Shown: positions 46,835 through 54,830 of the stretch, piece by piece
Position numbering within the stretch: the stretch's first letter is position 1
Layout of the letters: each line of letters begins with the position of its first letter
The notes under the pieces: generated by a model
Told to the model about the DNA's origin: nothing
Database searches by the model: none
Seen by the model: only the letters and a program-made list of their open reading frames with translations
Assembly: GCA_013361095.1 (NCBI GenBank)
Contig: JAATWA010000003.1
Location: 181,564 to 245,563, forward strand
From: Pseudanabaena biceps
GTDB taxonomy: Bacteria; Cyanobacteriota; Cyanobacteriia; Pseudanabaenales; Pseudanabaenaceae
DNA: 64,000 nucleotides
Reading direction: 5' to 3'
Translations under genes and position numbers: made by a program

Positions 46835-47050
46835 CTATTCATTATCTAACAATGTTGCTAATGTTTGCGCCGCTTTGTGTGAATTTAAAGGTGTCACAAC
46901 TTGATAAGTTTTTCCAGCTTGCAATAATGACAGATCCGCCTTTGGTTGCGAATAACGATGCTTAAGAAATTGAATAAAATCAACCAGTAAATTCTGAGCC
47001 TCTTCGGGCAAAGCATCAATATCTTGATGAACTTGTTCAAGTTGAATCAT
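46835..47050 (-). CDS. DUF2281-like small antitoxin-type protein
   Basis: 71 residues. MIQLEQVHQDIDALPEEAQN then LLVDFIQFLKHRY is the usual VapB/DUF2281 helix pair. It has no adjoining toxin and lies between hsdS and the hsdM remnant on their strand. A stand-alone antitoxin remnant or a small regulator is likely. Confidence 0.7.
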   Translation of the reverse strand: MIQLEQVHQDIDALPEEAQNLLVDFIQFLKHRYSQPKADLSLLQAGKTYQVVTPLNSHKAAQTLATLLDNE

Positions 47051-47079
47051 AGTTTTACCTCAATTGGTGAGAAGGCTTC

Positions 47080-47760
47080 TCACTTATTTCGATCATCATA
47101 CCTCACCCCCATTCGCTGCAAATGCTGATCCACTCGCGCCGACAACTCCGCCACCTCATCCACCAACTGCGGCAAAGTCACCCCATAGCGATCGCCCAAT
47201 GTCTTAATCCGTCCCGCCAACGCTTGCGACACCCGATCCATCTCGCTTTGCACCGCCGCCGCCAAATGTGCCAACCATTTATCATCCACCACCAAGCTTT
47301 GAATCTCCGCTAAATTCAGCACCCCATACCTAGCCGCCACCGTCTCTAAGAGTTGCTTCTGGGCTTCCTTGACCTGTTTATTTGCCTCCGTTTCCTTATC
47401 CAATAGCGCTAAATATTCCGTCAAAACCTGTCGCTCATCAACTGCATCGCGATCGCCCTTAATAGCCTTCAGCCTTGCCGACACCGCACCTTTCGAGATT
47501 TTGCCCTCGTCCAGTACCTCAGACAGCAAACCATCCTCGCCGCTATGTTCTTCCTTTAGTTCCTCGATGCTTTGCGCGATCGCCGCCGCTTCATTTTCTA
47601 ACTGCGCGATCGCTGCCTGTTCCTTAGCAAAAAAGCGATTTACCATCAAATCCACAGGAATCAACTCCGCCTTATACTTCCGCTTCCCAATTAGAAAATC
47701 AGGCTTCTCCTTAGTTTTGCGATCCTTATCATCAATGATTTCCCTCGGTTTCGCCGCCTC
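47080..47760 (-). pseudogene. C-terminal fragment of type I methylase HsdM
   Basis: The frame runs from the IS630 end at 47763 to a stop at 47080, about 227 codons. It reads DFLIGKRKYKAELIPVDLMV, then a long coiled coil (KEQAAIAQLENEAAAIAQSI), the standard HsdM tail that packs against HsdS. The SAM-binding and NPPF catalytic domains, several hundred residues, are missing on the far side of the IS. Translation from an internal ATG at 47662-47664 would give a non-catalytic 194-residue product. Confidence 0.85.
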
Positions 47761-47762
47761 TA

Positions 47763-49056
47763 GTACAAGGCGGCTAAAGTGAAGATACTATAAGAAGAAA
47801 TGAAATAACGGTCAAAAATTAGTGTTTACGGGATCTGCAAAAGCATTGCATTTAGAAGAGTTGGAACAAGAAGAATTGGAACAGATAATCAATCGACACA
47901 GTACACCGCAGCAAATAGCCCAACGAGCAAAGATTGTTGTTTTAGCCTCTCAAGGATACAGTCAAGCAATGATAGCGCGGGAATTAGATATCAGCCGCAA
48001 AAGTGCCCGATTGTGGCGAGACCGATGGGTGTGGGGACGGGAAAAAGACATAGGCGTGTTGGATTGTTTGAAAGATGCCGAGCGTTCGGGTACACCACCG
48101 ACATTCGAGCTTGAGCAAATCATGCACTTATTTGCAATCGCCTGTGAAAGTCCAGAGGAGAGTGGTCGCCCAATCAGCCAATGGACAAGTCGCGAACTCG
48201 CCGATGAAATGATTCAACGCGGGATTGTGACCACGATATCACCGAGGCACGTTGGACGCTTACTTGCCGAAGCAGATATCAAACCGCATCAATCAGGTTA
48301 CTGACTGAATCCAGCGCCTGACCCATTGTTTGAACAAAAAGTAACAGCCATTACTGACAATTACTTAAATGCAATAGAGCGAGCTGCCTTAGGTGAACAA
48401 ACTATTAGTCTTGATGAAATGACGGGTATCCAAGCCCTTGAGCGCAAATATCCTGATAAGCCCTTAGAACCTAGTAAGATTCACCGTCGCGAGTTTGAAT
48501 ATATTCGACATGGTACTCAAACCTTAATCGCCAGTTTTGATGTCGCCACGGGTTTAGTCATCAAGGCTTCTGTGGGCGATACACGTACTGAAGTTGCCTA
48601 TCTTACTCATGTCCAACAAACTATAGCCACTAATCCTGATGCTAACAAATGGCATTTAGTTATGGATTGTCTCAACACTCATCAATCGGAATCCCTCGTT
48701 CGCTATGTTGCACAAGTCGAAAGATTGGAGATTGATTTAGGTGTCAAAGGTAAGTGCGGCATCCTCAAGTCCATGCAGACAAGGACTGATTTCTTAACCG
48801 ATAAAAATCATCGTATTGTTTTTTATTTTACTCCCAAGCATTGTTCTTGGCTTAATCAGATTGAGATTTGGTTTGGAATCTTGATGCGTAAGTTACTCAG
48901 ACGCGGTAACTTTATCTCTCAAGCCGATTTGAAGTCTCGCATTATCTTATTTATTGACTACTTCAACCGTACTATGGCTAAGCCTTTTAAATGGACTTAT
49001 AAAGGTAAGGCTTTAGCCGTCTAAAAGTATGTTTCTTCACTTTAGCCGCCTTGTAC
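47763..49056. mobile_element. IS630-family insertion sequence
   Basis: 1294 bp with matching ends: GTACAAGGCGGCTAAAGTGA (left) and the reverse complement of the right end has the same 20 bases. Flanked by TA on each side (47761-47762, 49057-49058), within CTAG on both sides, the IS630/mariner signature. It carries one transposase gene. The left flank is hsdM, the right flank a relaxase, so the junction is not a simple insertion. Confidence 0.92.
47822..49024 (+). pseudogene. IS630 transposase interrupted by an in-frame TGA
   Basis: Two collinear frames, 47822-48304 and 48305-49024, are in the same phase, separated only by TGA at 48302-48304 in KPHQSGY[stop]LNPAPDP, where relatives have Trp. 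The N-terminal part has an HTH (YSQAMIARELDISRKSARLW). The C-terminal part holds DDE residues in SLDEMTGIQ, LVMDCLNTHQSES and HCSWLNQIEIWFGIL. A TGG-to-TGA nonsense change, or a recoding signal, is implied; readthrough would restore a ~400-residue enzyme. Confidence 0.88.
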
Positions 49057-49638
49057 TAGCAACTCTGATAGGTTAGTCACTTTGGTTAGCGCCAGATCGA
49101 TCCTGTCTGCTAGTTGCTTCTTGACTGTGGGTATCCCTGTTTCTAACTCTCTCTTGATTTGACTGATGGTTGGTGCTTGGCGATCGCTTTCCCAACTGTT
49201 TTTGACTGGTGTAAGGTTAAAGTCTTGCTCTATTTGCCTGATTATTTTTTGGCTACGGATTCTCTCCCAGCTATCCGATACAACCGTGCCATCACATCGA
49301 ATCCGACTTGCCACTAAATGCACGTGTTCGTGCTGCTTATCTTTGTGTTTTACAGCCAAAAAAAAGGACTTCGTGTATCCCATCTCTTGAAGATAGCGAT
49401 CAATAATTTCTGTCCATGCTTCGTCACTCAAACTTTCCTTAGGACTAAGACTCAGCATCATATGACTAACTGTTTTAGTTACTCTAGGTCTTAGCTGTTG
49501 CGTCATTTCAAAACATTCTGCCATCTCATTCGCAGTTTCTCCTCGCACATTCATATTGAGGATCTCGAATGACGGTCTCTTTAGCACGTATGCTAAGCAG
49601 CTTTTAAAACTCTTACCTTGGATGATTTTGCCAATCAT
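49042..49638 (-). pseudogene. relaxase (MobA/VirD2-like) N-terminal fragment
   Basis: 198 residues, the last four read from the IS. MIGKIIQGKSFKSCLAYVLK starts the relaxase, and HKDKQHEHVHLVASRIRCDG near residue 100 is motif III with the HxH metal ligands; VTKTVSHMMLSLSP lies before it. The nucleophilic Tyr should be in the first ~30 residues (Tyr at LAYVLK). The protein stops at the IS630 edge (NLSELL), so any C-terminal primase or helix-rich domain is lost. Nicking by the N-terminal domain alone is conceivable. Confidence 0.85.
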
Positions 49639-50027
49639 TTGTTTGCGGAGGCTTTTACCTGCGTTGGATTTATCTGATTGTATGTATCTACGACTAATCT
49701 TCGAGTTTCTTCAATTGCATCAAACATCTCATTGAGTTGTTTGATGTCTGACTGCATTGGACTTCCCATTTGCATACTTAAATTGGCGTTATGAGCTAAC
49801 TGGTTAATATTTGTACCTATCTTTCTCAGTTGAAAATCTATACGATTGAGGTGCTGACAAAATTCAAAATTAGCCGAAACAATTGTATGAGATGGCTCGA
49901 CAGGTACGTGAATCAACTTTAATCTAATTAACTTATTAAGCTTGACATTTAGATCGGCTGCCCTTTGTTGCAGTATATCCTTGTCTTGTTTGCTTATTCT
50001 AACTGTAATTCTTTCGTCAAGTGACAT
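49635..50027 (-). CDS. MobC-type relaxosome accessory protein
   Basis: 130 residues. An N-terminal ribbon-helix-helix-like region (ERITVRISKQDKDILQQRAA) leads to LNRIDFQLRKIGTNINQLAH, the PF05713 MobC signature. MobC helps the relaxase open oriT by local DNA melting. Its TGA overlaps the relaxase ATG by 4 bp, so the two are translated together. The candidate oriT lies just upstream. Confidence 0.88.
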   Translation of the reverse strand: MSLDERITVRISKQDKDILQQRAADLNVKLNKLIRLKLIHVPVEPSHTIVSANFEFCQHLNRIDFQLRKIGTNINQLAHNANLSMQMGSPMQSDIKQLNEMFDAIEETRRLVVDTYNQINPTQVKASANK

Positions 50028-50120
50028 CTTAGTTATAACTCTTAGGCATTTAATAATTTTGCATTATTTATAATTTATTTTTTTCTGTTTGCAAAAAAAC
50101 TTTATTTTTTTTGCGGGGGT

Positions 50121-50199
50121 TCCAAGGGGGATTCTTCCCCTTGGCAAGCAGACAATAGGCTGGCAAAAAAGCGTTAGCGATTTTTGGCAGCCTATTGTC
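50121..50199. promoter_or_regulatory. candidate origin of transfer (oriT)
   Basis: CCAAGGGGG/CCCCTTGG hairpin (about 50123-50143) followed directly by a 19-base inverted repeat GACAATAGGCTGGCAAAAA (50151-50169) and its near-complement (50181-50199, one mismatch). Position upstream of mobC and the relaxase is where oriT usually lies. The nic site cannot be identified. Confidence 0.6.
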
Positions 50200-50366
50200 A
50201 CAGCTTGCTCTCTGCGACACTTACCGCTTAAACGTCGCAATCTCATTCTTAGGCGAAGATGATATATCAGCGAATAAACTTATCGACTGAGCCACATCAC
50301 TAATAGCTATATTCCTATCTTGATTTGTAAATATTCAATAAGATTTAGACAGATATTTTAAAAGCT

Positions 50367-50445
50367 AATTAGATACTTTTTATCTAAATTGTTTTGATTG
50401 AATTAGGCATTTCGAGGAGATGAATTAGATACTTTTTATCTAATT
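50367..50445. promoter_or_regulatory. two copies of a palindromic operator-like sequence
   Basis: AATTAGATACTTTTTATCTAA occurs at 50367-50387 and again at 50423-50443; each copy is an ATTAGATA...TATCTAAT dyad with a 5-base centre. They precede the TraK-like gene at 50541. They could be operators for a plasmid-encoded repressor or a short iteron pair. Confidence 0.6.
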
Positions 50446-50540
50446 CTAGCAAGAGCCTTTGTGCTGTTAAGGTTTATCGAACGATTGCTTTTTTTAAGCA
50501 ATATGCTAAATTCTCTGTTAATTGCTTTGCAAATGTTTTC

Positions 50541-51155
50541 ATGTCTGAATTAAGGATCTCAAAAGAAAAGCTGTTGGCTACTTCCAATAAGTGGAGTAAT
50601 CTGCCAGATAAATTCAGTACTAAAGATGAAGTTAATTCTTTGATGGAACTTGTACGCGCCTTGGAGGATAGCATTAAAGTTATGCGCCAAATGCGCTATT
50701 CCTTCAAGGATATCTCGGCTAAGTTCTTGGAGGAGTTTCAGGTCGATATTAGTCCTCAAACTATTTCTGGTTATCTGGCAGCTATCAAGAAAGAACGGAA
50801 GCAATCTTTATTTCGTTCTAGTCGGGATGCTAGGCAAGCATCTAGGGCTTCTTCTGCGAAAAAGGCAAAAAAAGAAGGTGCTGTTCCAGTAGATTTATCG
50901 GTTGATGGGCAAGTGCAACCTTTAGTCAGCTTAGAAGATAGTGCTGTTACTTTATCTATTGAAAAGCAGTCTGTGGATGATGCGATTACTGAGGCATCTA
51001 TTAACCCAAAATCCAGCAAAAACAAGCAATCTCCTAGCTCCACAAGTGTTGTCCCTAAACTCAATCATATAGAAGTTGTCGATGCGAATGCTGATGATGA
51101 TGAGATAGAAAAATTAAAACAAGTTGAGATGCTCAAACATTTTAATAATTACTAA
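50541..51155 (+). CDS. TraK-like DNA-binding plasmid protein
   Basis: 204 residues. VMRQMRYSFKDISAKFLEEF plus QVDISPQTISGYLAAIKKER (residues 50-90) looks like a helix-turn-helix of the kind found in oriT-binding or regulator proteins of mobilisation modules. The second half is Ser/Lys/Asp-rich and probably disordered. It is the first of three tightly spaced genes (9-bp gaps) with a ParA-like ATPase and a membrane protein. Assigned by context and order; no strong sequence family is recognised. Confidence 0.5.
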   Translation: MSELRISKEKLLATSNKWSNLPDKFSTKDEVNSLMELVRALEDSIKVMRQMRYSFKDISAKFLEEFQVDISPQTISGYLAAIKKERKQSLFRSSRDARQASRASSAKKAKKEGAVPVDLSVDGQVQPLVSLEDSAVTLSIEKQSVDDAITEASINPKSSKNKQSPSSTSVVPKLNHIEVVDANADDDEIEKLKQVEMLKHFNNY

Positions 51156-51164
51156 TTTGCAGAT

Positions 51165-51881
51165 ATGGCAATCATTAATTTAATAGATGGTGAAAAGGGT
51201 GGTGTGGGTAAGAGTTGGGTTGCCCGCACAATGATTCAATATGCCATTGATCACAACATTCTTCATGTTGGCATTGAGACGGATAGAAGCAATCCCACGC
51301 TATTTAATATTTACAAAGATTGTAAGGTTGCTTTCTTTTCAGAGAATGAAAAGCTGGCGGATACTCCAGATCTTATCTTTGACTATGCTTTCAAAAAAAT
51401 GGTCATTGTCAATCTTCCTGCTCAGGTTCATCGCGCTGTATCTACTTGGATTGATGCTAAGGGATTATTAGAACTGGGCAAGGAAAATAATATTTCTTTT
51501 GTGAAATGGTTTGTAAGCGATGGTGAGAGCGATTCTATTGAGTTATTTATCAATTCTCTAGAACATTATCAAGACTATATTCCCCATGTGTTTATCAAAA
51601 ATTTTGGGCGTTGTGATGAGTGGGAATATTTCAATAATCATGAAAGCATTCAGAAAGCGATTTCGGAATATGGGGTGACTGTAATTGATTTTCCTAAGTT
51701 GGGTGATGCGAAGCGGATTGAGATCAATGCGAAGCGGATGATGTTCTCCCACGCTCTCAATTATGCTGAGTTTGGCATTATCGGTAGGAATCAAATCAAA
51801 ACCTTTTTACGCAATGCTTATAGTGCTTTTGACTCTACTAATATCTTTGCGGATGTTCAGAAAAAAGAAGTAAATGCTTAG
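51165..51881 (+). CDS. ParA/TraL-like ATPase
   Basis: 238 residues. MAIINLIDGEKGGVGKSWVA is the deviant Walker A motif (KGGVGKS) of the ParA/MinD class, with a KKMVIVNLPAQ strand and Asn in place of Asp at Walker B. The remainder fits a single-domain ATPase without an HTH. Such proteins in IncP-like transfer regions (TraL) sit between a DNA-binding and a membrane gene, as here. Partitioning or transfer assistance is plausible. Confidence 0.78.
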   Translation: MAIINLIDGEKGGVGKSWVARTMIQYAIDHNILHVGIETDRSNPTLFNIYKDCKVAFFSENEKLADTPDLIFDYAFKKMVIVNLPAQVHRAVSTWIDAKGLLELGKENNISFVKWFVSDGESDSIELFINSLEHYQDYIPHVFIKNFGRCDEWEYFNNHESIQKAISEYGVTVIDFPKLGDAKRIEINAKRMMFSHALNYAEFGIIGRNQIKTFLRNAYSAFDSTNIFADVQKKEVNA

Positions 51882-51890
51882 TATCCATTT

Positions 51891-52565
51891 ATGACTAACA
51901 GCGATCGCCCTATTCCTAGTTATCTTGATATTGCGATTAACGATTATGAGCCGACAGTTAAGGCGAAAATCTACGAAATTGTAGCGAAATCTGGGATTCC
52001 CCATGATGATCCCTATATTGCGATTTTTTTGTCGAATGCTCAGGTTGCGGCAACGATCGCTACGGGTCCAACGTTAATTCGCGAGGCTCTTAACAAAGGT
52101 TTTGAGGTTGGTATCCAGAAGTTTGCAAAATCTTTATCGGCTTCTATGAGTGAACTCAAGGGTAAGGATTTTGAGACGACTGTTGATAAACTTGCTGCTG
52201 ATAAGAAATCTGCGCCCCAAGGTCAAACGTTTTTTGGTTGGAGTTCGATCACTTTTATTGGTGCGGGAATGTTAGCGATCGGGTTGACTGCTGGGTTGGT
52301 TTCGGGTTTGGCGATCGCTAATGCTTTGTCTCCTAATCATCCAAGTCCACAGACTGCTAAGGATTTAGAGTGGCTAGCGAGTGATGAGGGTAAGCTAGCT
52401 CGAAATCTTCTAGATTGGAATCGGGATAATCTGAAGGCTTGCCAGCAGAATCAACAAAATTTAAAGGAAGCTTTGATTGTGATGAATGGTAAGTATGTGA
52501 CTAAAGGCTTGTGCGCTCTTTGGATATTGCCTGATAGTCAGAGGGTATATGAGGATCGCCGATAA
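51891..52565 (+). CDS. TraM-like membrane-anchored protein
   Basis: 224 residues. The N-terminal ~110 residues are helical with AKIYEIVAKSGIPHDDPYIA; one membrane helix (about 120-145, SSITFIGAGMLAIGLTAGLV) follows, then an ~80-residue C-terminal domain with LLDWNRDNLKACQQNQQNLK. It starts 9 bp after the ATPase stop and is followed by a terminator. Similar cyanobacterial plasmid proteins exist, but I cannot give a name with certainty; the TraM-like label rests on gene order. Confidence 0.55.
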   Translation: MTNSDRPIPSYLDIAINDYEPTVKAKIYEIVAKSGIPHDDPYIAIFLSNAQVAATIATGPTLIREALNKGFEVGIQKFAKSLSASMSELKGKDFETTVDKLAADKKSAPQGQTFFGWSSITFIGAGMLAIGLTAGLVSGLAIANALSPNHPSPQTAKDLEWLASDEGKLARNLLDWNRDNLKACQQNQQNLKEALIVMNGKYVTKGLCALWILPDSQRVYEDRR

Positions 52566-52568
52566 GTA

Positions 52569-52604
52569 AAAAAACATGACTATCAAGTGATAGTCATGTT
52601 TTTT
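52569..52604. terminator. bidirectional terminator
   Basis: 17-base perfect arms (AAAAAACATGACTATCA and complement) with a 2-base loop, between the convergent TraM-like gene (ends 52565) and the small gene ending at 52606. T-runs lie on both sides, so it ends both transcripts. Confidence 0.85.
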
Positions 52605-52605
52605 G

Positions 52606-52854
52606 TCATCTTCCAGCTATCATGTAGCGGATAAAATGAGTATTTTCAGGAACTTCATCCTCAAGTCTAATTACCAATGCATAATTAGGATTTTTCTTTG
52701 GAAGATCCTTGCCCGATAGTTTTTCAAACAGTTCTAGACATTTTTCTGGGTCAAACGAGTACTTAAATTCGTTCAACTGCTCTACGGTAACAGGCGTTTC
52801 ATAGGTATCAACCCATTTTCCCGTTGATTTAAATTTATCAACTACGAGTTTCAT
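52606..52854 (-). CDS. small hypothetical protein
   Basis: 82 residues beginning MKLVVDKFKSTGKWVDTYET; compact, with a KNPNYALVIRLEDEVPENTH core. No domain recognised. The 270 bp upstream contain no gene, and its promoter must lie there. Confidence 0.55.
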   Translation of the reverse strand: MKLVVDKFKSTGKWVDTYETPVTVEQLNEFKYSFDPEKCLELFEKLSGKDLPKKNPNYALVIRLEDEVPENTHFIRYMIAGR

Positions 52855-53128
52855 TTTACTTGATTAGTATCAGATCGCTGGTTTCAAGCGTGAGCGATGT
52901 TCAATGGTCGTTCAGTATAGATCCACCTTTTCTTGTCTAAGCAAAGGTGGATTGGTAAGGTCTTCACTCATATGAGCAATCTGGAGAAAATCGATCTTAT
53001 CCCAAAATTTTATCTGTCAACTATAAGAATCTCAGTCGAAGGCTTTAACCAACTTCACCTATCTACCTAGATGAGCGTAAATTGATTTACTGAAAACCGA
53101 AATAGTGATTATTAGCTAAAACCATGTT

Positions 53129-53509
53129 TTAATCCACCTTCAAGTTTTGCAAAGCGATCGCTAAAAGTGCTTGAGCTTGATCAAGAATCTCCTCCACATC
53201 TTCCTGCGAAGCAATCGAATTAGTGTCATAGTCCGCAAGAGTACGCTGCGCTTGAGCATCAATCAGATAACGATGAAACTCCATTGGAACCTTGCCAGCA
53301 TGAGCAAGATAACGCCCAAAAGCACTGATGACAGCAGCATGGCTCGAAAAAGACAGTCCTTCATTATCTAGAAGTGCTTCAGCAATATAGAACATTGCAT
53401 AGTAACCACGGGAGATTGCAAAATCATGAAACCCCTGCTCAGTTAAGCTTTGGGCTGCCTCTATACTACGTTGAGATTTGTCCAGTAGCGCTTTTTGTTC
53501 TGGAGTCAT
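53129..53509 (-). CDS. HEPN-domain toxin-like protein
   Basis: 126 residues. DFAISRGYYAMFYIAEALL is the HEPN helix typical of the COG1895 group, and the later AQAQRTLADYD sits where the R-x4-[HY] RNase residues of HepT-type toxins are. It overlaps the nucleotidyltransferase gene by 4 bp (ATGA) and is translated after it. In MNT-HEPN modules the HEPN partner is an RNase that the nucleotidyltransferase neutralises by AMPylation. Confidence 0.85.
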   Translation of the reverse strand: MTPEQKALLDKSQRSIEAAQSLTEQGFHDFAISRGYYAMFYIAEALLDNEGLSFSSHAAVISAFGRYLAHAGKVPMEFHRYLIDAQAQRTLADYDTNSIASQEDVEEILDQAQALLAIALQNLKVD

Positions 53510-53841
53510 AGCACAATTCCGTCTTGGCGAATATTGCGTAACAGAGGAGAATTTTCAGTTTCAAACCTAGATCTCGGTAGAAAGAGACGCGAAACCAGTA
53601 AATTATGCTCTAGACAAAATTGGGCGATGAAATGACTGGTGCGACGTAGCTCCGTGCTGGAATTAACAGGATCGTCCAGTACAATCAAGATATCAATATC
53701 TGACGCTGGTAACGCTTCTCCTCTAGCTTGAGAACCAAACAAAATAAGGCGATCAAGTCGAGTTTGATATTCCTGCTGAAAATATTCTCGCAGAGGTGCA
53801 AGCAGGGTGAAAAGTTTTTGATGTCCTTGAGTCACGCTCAT
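53506..53841 (-). CDS. MNT-type nucleotidyltransferase (antitoxin)
   Basis: 111 residues. ILFGSQARGEALPASDIDIL is the GSx10DxD catalytic motif of minimal nucleotidyltransferases. It is first in the two-gene operon with the HEPN gene. Expected to AMPylate its HEPN partner and act as antitoxin, as in MntA-HepT; specificity here is inference. Confidence 0.88.
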   Translation of the reverse strand: MSVTQGHQKLFTLLAPLREYFQQEYQTRLDRLILFGSQARGEALPASDIDILIVLDDPVNSSTELRRTSHFIAQFCLEHNLLVSRLFLPRSRFETENSPLLRNIRQDGIVL

Positions 53842-53955
53842 AAAAGATTAGCTTTATTCTTAAAGTTGTTAGCTAACTCCTGTTCTCTCTCTTTGAAGAT
53901 ACTACACTCTCATGAAACTTTACTAGCCGTTTCGCTAGTATTAAATGACACAGTA

Positions 53956-54135
53956 ATTGGCGGGGCGACAACGATCAACTCTGGGGTCAAATATGCTGTC
54001 ATCTGGTAAATGACAGCTATTGATGAGGCAGCTAGACGCTCATCCAGCTATAGATTTTACGATCAATCACTAGTTGTCGCGACAGCTTACGATCAGTAAA
54101 AATGACAGAGTTGATCGCTGTCGCCACTCGCCAAT
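53956..54135. repeat. inverted-repeat-bounded remnant
   Basis: ATTGGCGGGGCGACAACGAT plus CAACTCTG (53956-53983) is largely complementary to 54106-54135, with a small internal gap. Inside, CTGTCAT and ATGACAG form a further short dyad near 54000. Possibly the ends of a decayed transposon or MITE. Confidence 0.5.
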
Positions 54136-54232
54136 GTCGCTGTTGTTTGATATTCCTCTATGATTCACCCTATAGACCGTCATCCTTAAAGCGTCGCGAA
54201 GTCCAAATTCCAATTCGCAAATTCTATTTTCG

Positions 54233-54289
54233 CAAAGAAGAATCATCTATTGGCGGTGCTTTGCACTGCCAATAGATGATTCTTCTTTG
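54233..54289. terminator. 22-base-arm hairpin
   Basis: Perfect arms CAAAGAAGAATCATCTATTG + GC (54233-54254) and the complement (54268-54289), followed by TTTTTTG. It can act as a rightward intrinsic terminator, but no rightward gene precedes it in the window. Confidence 0.65.
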
Positions 54290-54397
54290 TTTTTTGTAAA
54301 GTTATTATTCTAAAAACCCTCTATTTTGTAAAACTGTATACAATAAAAAAGTCTTACATATGCATTAGCGATTAAATATTTGGAGTTAGTTAGTATT

Positions 54398-54604
54398 ATG
54401 TTGGGTCACAGCAGAGCATCTCATTATCAAGAAGGCTTACGAGATCGCGATGCGGGAAAACTGCCACGCAAAAAAAACTCTGTTTATCTAGAGGCGTATC
54501 TTAGCGATCGCCCAGGTGGTCTAGATGTGGTGCTGGACTATTTCCCAACGATAGAAGAATATATTCATTGGAAGTTAAATCACTCAAAGTCTTCAAGTAT
54601 CTAA
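54398..54604 (+). CDS. small hypothetical protein
   Basis: 68 residues from the ATG at 54398, with GGAG at about 12 bases upstream. It reads MLGHSRASHYQEGLRDRDAG then KLPRKKNSVYLEAYL. Basic and aromatic; no family recognised. A strong hairpin (54616-54660) follows as its terminator. Confidence 0.5.
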   Translation: MLGHSRASHYQEGLRDRDAGKLPRKKNSVYLEAYLSDRPGGLDVVLDYFPTIEEYIHWKLNHSKSSSI

Positions 54605-54615
54605 ATAGCTAAATT

Positions 54616-54660
54616 CCAAGCAAAGAGTGGCGGAGCAAAGCTCCGCCACTCTTTGCTTGG
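54616..54660 (+). terminator. hairpin after the small gene
   Basis: 21-base perfect arms CCAAGCAAAGAGTGGCGGAG + C (54616-54636) and complement (54640-54660), loop AAA. It begins 12 bases after the stop at 54604. Confidence 0.7.
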
Positions 54661-54713
54661 TTTCTTGAAAGGAAACAAAAAAAGCTTGCATTTTGCAACC
54701 TAATACAACAGGT

Positions 54714-54830
54714 ATGCCAAGTTATGTCAAAGCCGAGTCAGCGATCGGCTATCAATATGCACGAGAAATGGATGCTCGTCAGATCGATCTAGAAATTTGC
54801 ATAGGTAGTCGTATTCCAAGTAGCAATTAG
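54714..54830 (+). CDS. possible 38-residue protein
   Basis: ATG at 54714, stop TAG at 54828-54830; it reads MPSYVKAESAIGYQYAREMD then ARQIDLEICIGSRIP. Residues 8-20 echo the spacing of Tyr/Arg/Asp in the small protein before it. No clear ribosome-binding site. Its stop overlaps the end of the convergent DUF1993 gene by 4 bases. Confidence 0.3.
   Translation: MPSYVKAESAIGYQYAREMDARQIDLEICIGSRIPSSN

Larger units (their letters stand above)
50028..50540. other. mobilisation intergenic region (oriT candidate and operators)
   Basis: 513 bp without a gene between the divergent mobC and TraK-like genes. It contains two hairpins (50121-50199) and two copies of a 20-bp dyad (50367-50445); see separate entries. 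Otherwise AT-rich. Confidence 0.6.
53842..54397. other. gene-free stretch with two large inverted repeats
   Basis: About 550 bp between the MNT gene and the small rightward gene. It holds the inverted repeat 53956-54135 and the hairpin 54233-54289. No coding signal. Confidence 0.55.

Noticed and set aside
53956..54135. CRISPR-associated Tn7-like transposon end
   Set aside because: TGACA-type motifs are present, but there are no tns or cas genes in the window and the spacing does not match known ends.
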